Source: DATGZX01 sp035296965 (lineage in GTDB: Bacteria > Planctomycetota > Planctomycetia > Gemmatales > Gemmataceae). Taken from it: a stretch of 64,000 nt of DNA. The DNA lies in NCBI GenBank assembly GCA_035296965.1, contig DATGZX010000183.1, forward strand, positions 4,407-68,406, written 5' to 3'. Shown here in pieces: positions 34,896-42,681 of this stretch. The notes under the pieces were generated by a model that was given only the letters and a program-made list of their open reading frames with translations, ran no database searches and was not told the origin of the DNA. Numbering within the stretch: the stretch's first letter is position 1; each line of letters begins with the position of its first letter. Both the position numbers and the translations under genes were made by a program.

Positions 34896-35921
34896 ATGAT
34901 CCAGGTTGAAGGCCTTACGAAACTGTTCGGTCCGGTACTTGCTGTCGATGACATCACTTTCCAGGTGTCGCAGGGGGAAATCGTCGGCTTTCTCGGGCCC
35001 AACGGAGCGGGCAAGACGACCACGATGCGCATCCTGACCAGCTACCTACCTGCCACCAGCGGCCGCGTGCGGGTTGCCGGCCACGATGTACTGACCGAAT
35101 CGATGGAGGTGCGCAGGAGCATCGGCTATCTGCCCGAAAGCGTGCCCCTGTACCCGGAAATGCGCGTCGAGGAGTACCTCGATTACCGATGCAAGCTTAA
35201 GGGCGTGGACCGCAAGCAGCGCCAAGGGCGCATCGACTACTGTCTCGATCATTGCCGCATCCGGGAGGTGCGTCGCCGGCTCATCGGGACGCTTTCGAAG
35301 GGCTACAGGCAGCGTGTCGGCCTGGCGGACACCCTCGTGCATGATCCGGCGATCTTGATCCTGGATGAGCCGACAGCCGGCCTCGATCCGCTCCAGATTC
35401 GGGAGACCCTGACGTTGATCAGGGAACTGGGCGACAAGCACACGATTTTGCTGTCCACCCACATCCTTTCCGAAGTGGAGGCCGTCTGCCGGCGCGTGAT
35501 CATTATCAGTGCCGGCCAGATCGGTCTCGATAAGAAGATGTCCGAGCTTGCCGCCGAAGCAACGGTCATCCAACTCGAGGTGCGCGGGCCCGCCGAGCAA
35601 GTTGCCAATATGCTCCGCGCCACGGATGGGGTGAGTTACGTGGCCCCCCAGGTGCTGGCGGACGGTATCGTCGCCTTTGAGATCCGCACGCAGCAGAATC
35701 GCGACCTGCGCGAATCGATTTCGCAGCGCATCGCCAAAAACGGCTGGGTCATCCGCCAGCTCGATCTGCGGCGCCGCAAGCTAGAGGATCACTTTATCGA
35801 TGTCGTGATGCGCGATGACGGGGCCCATGCCGGCGCGAAGTCCGCATCTAGAACTCCGTCGTTGCAGGCGCCAGTGGCGAGCTTCCCCGTGACCGGCCAG
35901 AATGAACGACCGATTGGGTGA
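34896..35921 (+). CDS. ABC transporter ATP-binding protein (GldA-like)
   Basis: A 341-aa ATPase. Walker A is GPNGAGKTT, the signature is LSKGYRQRVG (LSKGY variant), Walker B is ILILDEPTAGLDP and the switch His is in LSTHIL. The C-terminal 110 residues after the ATPase core (from about 230) are a regulatory domain seen in GldA/NatA-like ATPases. It is the first gene of a four-gene cluster with a permease, a GldG-like protein and a DUF4340 protein, 52 bp before the permease. The cargo is unknown. Confidence 0.92.
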   Translation: MIQVEGLTKLFGPVLAVDDITFQVSQGEIVGFLGPNGAGKTTTMRILTSYLPATSGRVRVAGHDVLTESMEVRRSIGYLPESVPLYPEMRVEEYLDYRCKLKGVDRKQRQGRIDYCLDHCRIREVRRRLIGTLSKGYRQRVGLADTLVHDPAILILDEPTAGLDPLQIRETLTLIRELGDKHTILLSTHILSEVEAVCRRVIIISAGQIGLDKKMSELAAEATVIQLEVRGPAEQVANMLRATDGVSYVAPQVLADGIVAFEIRTQQNRDLRESISQRIAKNGWVIRQLDLRRRKLEDHFIDVVMRDDGAHAGAKSASRTPSLQAPVASFPVTGQNERPIG

Positions 35922-35973
35922 GGCAAGTTTGCCTGCTTTCTCTGCCGACCATGCTTGTTGAGGACGGAAGGTT

Positions 35974-37593
35974 ATGTCGAGCAAGGCTGTGAGTGAGAGA
36001 TCAGAACAAGAGTCAGCGCCGGGCGGCCGGCGGCCCAACCGTGAGACGGCCCCCTCGGTCATCAAGGCCGACGATCCGACCCTGGCCCGCTGGCTGGCCT
36101 TCGTCGGGCTCATGCTTGCCACGTTGGGGCTGGTGGCGCTCGTCGCCTGGACTCGGTATGGCGCCAGCCGCATCAGTCCTTTCTGGGGCAGTCTGTTTGT
36201 AATATCCGGGCTGGCATTGCTCCTCTTCCACGCGGCCGTCGACAGCGACGTGCAGATCCGGCGCGTCTATGGCGTCTTTGGCTACGCATTGGCGGCCGTC
36301 GCAATCCTATTTGCCGTCATCCCCTTCGGTGAACGGCCTGCAGGGGCCCTGTTTGTGCCCTGGGGCCTGGTTAGCCTCGTCATGGCCCTGTTGTTTCTCC
36401 TTCCCTTCGCGCGCAACGAAACAGAAGGCCGCTGGCATCAGACGGTGCTCATGGTGATAGGCGTTGTAGGGCTGGCCTTGGCCGCGGTCGGCTTCATCGG
36501 CGGGAGCATTTCCGAAACGTTCCTGCTGGGAGGCACTGCGGCAATTCCGTATGGTCTGTTGCTCATCGTGTTAGGATTAGCCTACCTCTGGGCATACCTG
36601 GGGCTGGAAGGAACAAATAGTGCGATTGGCTACAGGGCGGGGATGGCTATCGGGGCCGCGGGGGCACTTGTGTTCCTCATCGCGTTCGGCAGGTCGGTCG
36701 TACCCCCTCTCTTTCACTGGTTGGGCTGGCTCCGGACGAATCCGCAGCCATATTTTGTTCCCACCGGGCTGGTCTTAGTAACCTGTGGGTTCCTGTACGC
36801 TGCATTAGCAATCGGTCTTTTTTCGGAAAGCCGATTCATTGTGCTTTTCAGGCGCGAGTTGTCGGCCTTTTTTTATTCACCCATTGCCTACATTGTTCTG
36901 TTTGGGTTCCTTGTCGTCAGCTGGGTCCTTTTTGCGATGTTTGTGGCGGACCTTGAGAAGCCCTTTGGAGAACCAACTCCAGAGCCCATCATTTCCAACT
37001 ACCTTTTGAATTTCTTCCCAATCATCTGCCTGATCTTCGCTGTTCCGGTTCTCACCATGCGCTTGCTCAGCGAAGAACATCGCACCGGGACATTCGAAGT
37101 GCTTGTGACGGCGCCCGTGGGCGAAACATTGGTCGTGCTAAGCAAGTTCCTTGCCGCCCTGACTTTCTACATGCTCATCTGGCTGCCCTGGGGCTTATGT
37201 GCGATAGCCCTGCGCGTTGAGGGGCAACAGCCGTTCGAATACCGTCCGCTGCTCATCTTTTACTTGATGCAATTGTGCACGGGTGCAGGATTCGTGAGCA
37301 TGGGGCTCTTTTTTTCAAGCCTGACCCGGAACCAGATAGTTTCAGCCATTTTGACGTTCATGGGAATGTTGCTGCTGACATTGCCGTACTGGATTATCAA
37401 GATTGTTCAGAGCGGCGGAGCGGGAGCAAGCTCGTGGGCGCCGTTCGTGACGCATATCTCTTACATCAATCTCTGGGTGAACTCCATATACTTCGGGCAG
37501 ATAACTCCCAAGTTTTACGTGTTTTTCATCTCCGCTGCTGTGTTCTGGCTCTTCCTGTCTGTCAAGGTACTGGAGTCGCGCCACTGGCGTTAG
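35974..37593 (+). CDS. ABC-2 type permease with N-terminal multi-helix extension (GldF-like)
   Basis: A 539-aa membrane protein. Residues about 40-265 form seven to eight hydrophobic helices not found in standard ABC-2 permeases (usually about 240-280 aa). The C-terminal half (RRELSAFFYSPIAYIVLFGF, MRLLSEEHRTGTFEVLVTAPV) is the GldF/ABC-2 permease with its typical EEHRTGT coupling segment. It works with the upstream ATPase and downstream GldG-like protein. It begins with a hydrophilic 30-residue tail. Confidence 0.9.
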   Translation: MSSKAVSERSEQESAPGGRRPNRETAPSVIKADDPTLARWLAFVGLMLATLGLVALVAWTRYGASRISPFWGSLFVISGLALLLFHAAVDSDVQIRRVYGVFGYALAAVAILFAVIPFGERPAGALFVPWGLVSLVMALLFLLPFARNETEGRWHQTVLMVIGVVGLALAAVGFIGGSISETFLLGGTAAIPYGLLLIVLGLAYLWAYLGLEGTNSAIGYRAGMAIGAAGALVFLIAFGRSVVPPLFHWLGWLRTNPQPYFVPTGLVLVTCGFLYAALAIGLFSESRFIVLFRRELSAFFYSPIAYIVLFGFLVVSWVLFAMFVADLEKPFGEPTPEPIISNYLLNFFPIICLIFAVPVLTMRLLSEEHRTGTFEVLVTAPVGETLVVLSKFLAALTFYMLIWLPWGLCAIALRVEGQQPFEYRPLLIFYLMQLCTGAGFVSMGLFFSSLTRNQIVSAILTFMGMLLLTLPYWIIKIVQSGGAGASSWAPFVTHISYINLWVNSIYFGQITPKFYVFFISAAVFWLFLSVKVLESRHWR

Positions 37594-37654
37594 TGAATCC
37601 CTGTTGTAGTGCATTAGTGCCGGGCTTTCGAGCGGTGCCGCACGAGGTTGTAAG

Positions 37655-39757
37655 ATGTCGAACGTTTCGAATAATTTTGGACAAGTGGATTCGACGCACA
37701 ACAAGCAGACCGCCTATGCCCTGATGGTCGCCGGGCTTTTGTTCGCGGTCATCCCTCTATGGCTGGGTATCAAGTATCGCACGGAGTACCTGCCCATCTG
37801 TTTTTGGGGCGGATCGCTGGCGCTAGTCGCATTCGGCGCAGGCATCTGGCAATTGCTCGACGCCATGCCAAGGGACTTGGCGCCGGCAGACGCCAAACGA
37901 TTGCTCGTCCTGGTGATCGGCGGCCTGAGCGGCGTGGCCACGGCCGTTTTCCTCGGCCTCGGGCTCACCTCCAAGTGGTGGAACGACGTTGCCGGCGGGT
38001 GGGAGACATGGCAAGGGAGAGATGGCTGGCATGTTTGGGTCTGCCTCCTCTCCACGGTGGCCGGCCTGGCAATCATGTTCATCAGTTTGCAGCTCGCTCG
38101 CGGCGACGAAAAGTCAGGTTCCGGCTACCGCCGCTTCCTCTACGCCTATAACACGATTCTCACTAGCTGTTTGCTCCTGCTCCTCTTGCTGGTTGTCAAC
38201 GTGCTCGTCTACATCCCTTGGGGCCCGTTCGCCTTCTTCAATAATACTTACTACTGGGCGGAATCAAGTATCTACAGCCTGAGCTCCCAGTCGGAGAGGA
38301 TCTTGCAAGGACTCGACAAGCCTCTCAAGGTCTATGTGATCATCCCAGAAAACAACCCTGTCGACCATCTTGTCCATGTGCTTTTGGATAATTTCAGATC
38401 CGTGCAACCCAATATTCAAGTAAAGTACCTGTCCCCTGATTTGGATAAGGAAGAAGTGGGCCGGTTGGGAAAAGAGTACAAGTTTAGCGCTGAGCGATCG
38501 GGCGTTCTACTGGTTTACGGCAGCGAACCGAAGACCGAACATCGGTTTGTTAAGGATGCGGACCTGGTCAGCCGGGGCTCGGAAATGACTTCGCGCAGCA
38601 GCCAGGGAATGTTCAAAGGAGAGTCGGCGCTCATCACGGAACTGAATTCGATGGCCGAGGGCAAGGAAAAGCCGGTCGTGTATTTCACCCAGGGAAATGG
38701 CGAATTGGATATTAACGACCGTCAAGTAACGCAGCGTGATGACGAGGGCTGCGGTCTTTATCGCGATCAGATGGAGTCAAAAGGTGTCAAGGTACAAGGG
38801 TTGCTGCTTAGTCCGGTGGAAGGGCTGAAGTCGAAATCCCCGGATACGGTTGTTTCCACCAAGGTCCCCGACGATGCCTCAGTCGTGGTGATTGCCGGAC
38901 CCAGAAAGCGCTTTGAAGAGCACGCTCTGACGGCGCTGCGCAATTACATGGAGCCGACCGACCCAACTAAGAAAAAAGGCAAGCTGGTGGTGCTCCTCGA
39001 TCCGGTCCTTGCCGGTGAAGATCGGGCGGAGATGACAGGGCTGGAGGACCTGCTCGCCGATTTCAAGATTGAGGTCGGCAAGAATCGCGTGCTCGAGTTG
39101 GCAAACGGCTACGTCCGGAGCTTCGAAATCATTCTGGCCGGTGTGCAAGGCGATCAAATGGCGCGTGCCCAGAATCCGTTTATCGACACGTTTGCAAAGC
39201 GAGGTTATCTTCTGCTCAGAGCGCGAACCATCCAACCACGGGCGGGCGGGGTTGCCGGCAACGAGCGCTACAGAACAGAAGTTTTGTTGGCCACACAGCC
39301 AAACGACGAAGCTTGGGCCGAAACTAACTTGCAGTCTGATGTGAACACACTTGTTCGAGAATTGGACGCCCGAGGCGAGTTGAACAAGATAATAAGTCCA
39401 GACCCTTTGTCTGTAGGCGTGATCGTTACCGAGCCATCGCCGGGGTCAGCGAGCGATCCGCATTCCTTCATGCAATCCGAAGAGAAGCCGCGAATGATCG
39501 TCATCGGCAGTTCTGCATCGCTCCGTAATTCACTTTCCAGGGCCAATCTGTTCCGAAGTTTCTATGACTTTTTCGCCAGCGGCATTTCCTGGCTGCGTGA
39601 ACGTCCGAGCAATATCGGCATCGAGGCAAAAAACCGCGACCTCTATGTCCTGAATCCCAGCGCCAACTTTTCGCGAATGATCTGGCTGCCAGCCTTGTTG
39701 ATGGTAGTGGGGGTCATCGGATTAGGAACAGGTGTCTGGGTGGTCCGACGGCGCTAA
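37655..39757 (+). CDS. GldG-like ABC-associated protein
   Basis: A 700-aa protein. Four to five transmembrane helices occur in the first 190 residues, then an extracytoplasmic GldG-like (ABC_transp_aux) domain with YSLSSQSERILQGLDKPLKVYVI, PVVYFTQGNGELDI and VVIAGPRKRFEEHAL. A last helix near residues 675-697 (LLMVVGVIGLGTGVWVV) ends in Arg. GldG proteins pair with GldF/GldA in a transporter needed for gliding in Bacteroidetes; planctomycete versions are widespread but of unknown role. It lies 61 bp after the permease. Confidence 0.88.
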   Translation: MSNVSNNFGQVDSTHNKQTAYALMVAGLLFAVIPLWLGIKYRTEYLPICFWGGSLALVAFGAGIWQLLDAMPRDLAPADAKRLLVLVIGGLSGVATAVFLGLGLTSKWWNDVAGGWETWQGRDGWHVWVCLLSTVAGLAIMFISLQLARGDEKSGSGYRRFLYAYNTILTSCLLLLLLLVVNVLVYIPWGPFAFFNNTYYWAESSIYSLSSQSERILQGLDKPLKVYVIIPENNPVDHLVHVLLDNFRSVQPNIQVKYLSPDLDKEEVGRLGKEYKFSAERSGVLLVYGSEPKTEHRFVKDADLVSRGSEMTSRSSQGMFKGESALITELNSMAEGKEKPVVYFTQGNGELDINDRQVTQRDDEGCGLYRDQMESKGVKVQGLLLSPVEGLKSKSPDTVVSTKVPDDASVVVIAGPRKRFEEHALTALRNYMEPTDPTKKKGKLVVLLDPVLAGEDRAEMTGLEDLLADFKIEVGKNRVLELANGYVRSFEIILAGVQGDQMARAQNPFIDTFAKRGYLLLRARTIQPRAGGVAGNERYRTEVLLATQPNDEAWAETNLQSDVNTLVRELDARGELNKIISPDPLSVGVIVTEPSPGSASDPHSFMQSEEKPRMIVIGSSASLRNSLSRANLFRSFYDFFASGISWLRERPSNIGIEAKNRDLYVLNPSANFSRMIWLPALLMVVGVIGLGTGVWVVRRR

Positions 39758-39798
39758 CTCCTTTCGCAATGAGATAGCAATAGGGAAGAACTCGAACC

Positions 39799-42354
39799 AT
39801 GAGCTTCAAAACTACCTATATTCTTTTCGGACTACTCCTCGGCGTACTTGGCCTCGTCCTCCTTACCCAGCTCGTTGCCAAGCGCACCACCGAGCAACTG
39901 ATCTATTTGTTGCCCGGCCTGCACGACACCATCAACCCGGTGAAGGCGGAAGACATCGACCGCATCGAGATCGAACGCACACCCCCCAAGGAAGAAAAGC
40001 TCAGCTTCTCCAAGGACGAGCACGGCAACTGGGTCTCGAAAGATCCGGATGTGCGTCTTGATAACAACGCCGTGCGGCAGATCCTCGATCAGATCATCAG
40101 TGCCCGCAGGGAACAGCAGGCCGATTTGACTCCCGAGTTGAAGCGCTTCGGACTCGACAGCCCGTCTGAAGTCGTGACCTTTTACAAAAAGGGCAGCGAC
40201 CAGGCATGGAAGCTCAATGTCGGCGACACCAGCGCGGGCGAACAGAAAGCTCTCGTCTATCTGACCACTTCTGAGGAGCCCAAGCAGCCGATCGCCGTGC
40301 CGCGCTCGAGCCTGGAGTCGCTCTTCAAGCCGCTCAGCGACTTCCGCTCGAAGACCTTGCTCGCGGAGAGCGCGTTCGACGTCAACTCGGTTGCCCTCGA
40401 AGCTCCCATGCACGATTCGCTTTCCCTGGAAAAGAACAGCGAGAACAAGTGGCATTTCGAAAAGCCGGCCTTTGGCGACGCCGATTACGAGGGAGAGCCC
40501 GCTCCACCTACTCCTATTGGCGCTGCAAGCCCACGGATTACGGGGGTCCGCGAGTTGCTGCAGACGGCTTCCGATCTCCGCGTGGAATCAGATAAGGATT
40601 TTGGCACCGTCAATGCCAAAGACGCGGAATTGGCGGAAAAGGGGCTGCAGAAAGGCAAGGAGCGTCTCCGTGTCGAGACCAAACGCCAGCCCAGCTCTTT
40701 CGGCAGCGAAGAGAAAAAAGAGCCCATCCAGGATGCTCTGCTGATCGGCAACAAGGCCGACGACAAAGGGGGAAAATACTACGCCCGCCTGGAGAGCGAC
40801 CGGAACATCGTCAAGGTGCCAGGCAGTAAAGTAGAGGCACTCACCAAGATTTTAGATACGCCCGGTGTGTTGCGCAGCCACGAGCTTCTTCAGATCGATC
40901 CATCTCATGTCGATGCCATCAACGTGAAACTGCACGATCAAGAGATCCTCAAGATGCGCAAAGCGGGCGACCCGGCCTCGTGGAAGCTCTATGACGGGGG
41001 GCACGCCCAGGAGCCGGATAGCGGGGCCGTGCAGAGGCTCCTGAACGAGTTGACGGCCAAGCGGTTGGTCAAGGACTTCCCGGAGTTTTCCAAGAGCGAC
41101 GCTGCGCTAGGCCTCGATAAGCCCGCCACAGTCGTCTCGTTGTGGCTGGACGGCGTCAAGAAGGAAGAAAAGAAGGAAGAGCCTAAAGACGAGAAGCCTA
41201 AGGAAGACAAGAAGGACGAGAAGAAAGACGACAAGGCCAAGGACAATAAGAAGGATGCCAAGGCCGACGAATCGAAAAAGGAAACGAAGAAAGACGTGAA
41301 CGCCGAGCCGGCTTTGAAGGATGAGAAGCCTACGGTCCGTCTCTCTTTCGGCAAGAAGGATAAGGACGTGGTCTATGTGCTGCGGGAGGAAGGCGGCAAG
41401 ACGGCTCGCCTTGCCGTGCCCGCCTCGCTGCTGGACAAAGTTTCGGAAGGGAAGCTGGCTTATCTCGATCGCAAGCTGCCTTCGTTCTTGGCGAGCGACG
41501 TGACCAAGATCGTCCTAAACCGGGGCGGCGACAGCTTTGAGATCGAGAAGCCCAAGGATGACAAGGGTAACAACGCCTGGAAGATGAAGCAGCCCAAGGA
41601 GGCGACCGCCCGGAATGCTGAGGCTGGCAAGGTAGATCGTCTGATCAATGAATTGCGCGATCTCCAGGCCGAAAAGTTGATCGCGGAGAAGGCGTCGGAG
41701 AGCGAGCTGGAGCGCTTCGGCCTCAAGAATCCCGCGATCAAGGTGACGGTAACGGAGCGCAAGGGTGAGAAGGAAACTCAGGACCAGGTTTATCTGTTCG
41801 GCAAAGAGACTGATGACAAGTCCGGCATCTATGCGAAGCAAGCCGGGCGGGACATGGTCTTTGTCGTGCGCAAAAACGTCCTGGACTCGCTGCAAGCGGA
41901 CCTGCAGGACACCAAGATTTTTGGTTTTGATGCCGGCAAGGTGAATGAACTCAAGTTCGTGGGTTGGCAAGACATTGTCGGTAGCCCCTTCACGCTCGAG
42001 CTGGAACGAAAATCGGGCAAGGGCTGGACGGTGAAGGCTCCCACAGGCTTGAACCTCAATACCGCCCAAGTGGACAGCTTTCTTGCGGGTCTCAGCAATG
42101 TTCGCGCCGAGCGTTTTCTGGGGCGGAAGGAAGGCATCAAGCCGGAATACAAGCTTGACCTCAAGGACGGCGCGCTGACCATCACCGTTGGCGTTGAGGG
42201 GGAGAAGGAGCACTATGTGCTAACGGTCGGCGGCTCCAGCGGCGGCGACGGACTTTACGCCACATCGAATAAGATCTCCGACGAGGTGGTTGTGCTGCCG
42301 AAAGGGCCATTCGAAGGAGCCAAAAGCAAACCCGCGTATTTCAAGAATCCCTGA
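39799..42354 (+). CDS. DUF4340 protein with a Lys/Glu/Asp-rich insert
   Basis: An 851-aa protein with one N-terminal membrane helix (about 5-22), so most of it lies outside the cytoplasm. Repeated segments such as LKRFGLDSPSEVVTF and ELERFGLKNPAIKVTV mark several DUF4340 modules of similar fold. Residues about 454-511 are nearly all Lys, Glu and Asp, a low-complexity linker. It is the last gene of the GldA/F/G cluster, 41 bp after the GldG-like gene, and probably forms the external part of that complex. Family function is unknown. Confidence 0.9.
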   Translation: MSFKTTYILFGLLLGVLGLVLLTQLVAKRTTEQLIYLLPGLHDTINPVKAEDIDRIEIERTPPKEEKLSFSKDEHGNWVSKDPDVRLDNNAVRQILDQIISARREQQADLTPELKRFGLDSPSEVVTFYKKGSDQAWKLNVGDTSAGEQKALVYLTTSEEPKQPIAVPRSSLESLFKPLSDFRSKTLLAESAFDVNSVALEAPMHDSLSLEKNSENKWHFEKPAFGDADYEGEPAPPTPIGAASPRITGVRELLQTASDLRVESDKDFGTVNAKDAELAEKGLQKGKERLRVETKRQPSSFGSEEKKEPIQDALLIGNKADDKGGKYYARLESDRNIVKVPGSKVEALTKILDTPGVLRSHELLQIDPSHVDAINVKLHDQEILKMRKAGDPASWKLYDGGHAQEPDSGAVQRLLNELTAKRLVKDFPEFSKSDAALGLDKPATVVSLWLDGVKKEEKKEEPKDEKPKEDKKDEKKDDKAKDNKKDAKADESKKETKKDVNAEPALKDEKPTVRLSFGKKDKDVVYVLREEGGKTARLAVPASLLDKVSEGKLAYLDRKLPSFLASDVTKIVLNRGGDSFEIEKPKDDKGNNAWKMKQPKEATARNAEAGKVDRLINELRDLQAEKLIAEKASESELERFGLKNPAIKVTVTERKGEKETQDQVYLFGKETDDKSGIYAKQAGRDMVFVVRKNVLDSLQADLQDTKIFGFDAGKVNELKFVGWQDIVGSPFTLELERKSGKGWTVKAPTGLNLNTAQVDSFLAGLSNVRAERFLGRKEGIKPEYKLDLKDGALTITVGVEGEKEHYVLTVGGSSGGDGLYATSNKISDEVVVLPKGPFEGAKSKPAYFKNP

Positions 42355-42391
42355 AAGAATTGCTTGCCTTGCCTAGCTTGTGATGAATATG

Positions 42392-42500
42392 GCGGCCGGC
42401 GGGAGGAAAGCTACCCGTAGCCGCATTCGCCAGAATGCGGGAGGCGAGCATTCCCGCATTCTGGCGAATGCGGCTACGGGCTGGCGAATGCGGCTACGGG
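42392..42500. repeat. R2 repeat copy D with a 20-bp tandem duplication
   Basis: The flank GCGGCCGGCGGGAGGAAAG is shared with copy C. The core arms CCGTAGCCGCATTC and GAATGCGGCTACGG are intact. The last 20 bp (CTGGCGAATGCGGCTACGGG) are duplicated in tandem. It lies in the 327-bp gap after the DUF4340 gene; nothing else is seen in that gap apart from the AAGGAG site of the next gene. Confidence 0.92.
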
Positions 42501-42681
42501 TAGGTTATTTCCAGCCACCTGCCTAAAGGCAGCAGAGTCAGCAGCGCGCGGAGAAGAAAATCACTTCAATTTCGCGAGCAATGAATTGTCTCATGACCAA
42601 CGCCAGGATAGGATAACGTCCAGTTGGCGGCCGAATGGACCGCCGGCTTGACGGCCGCAATTCTTAAGGAGCTTCGCTGTC

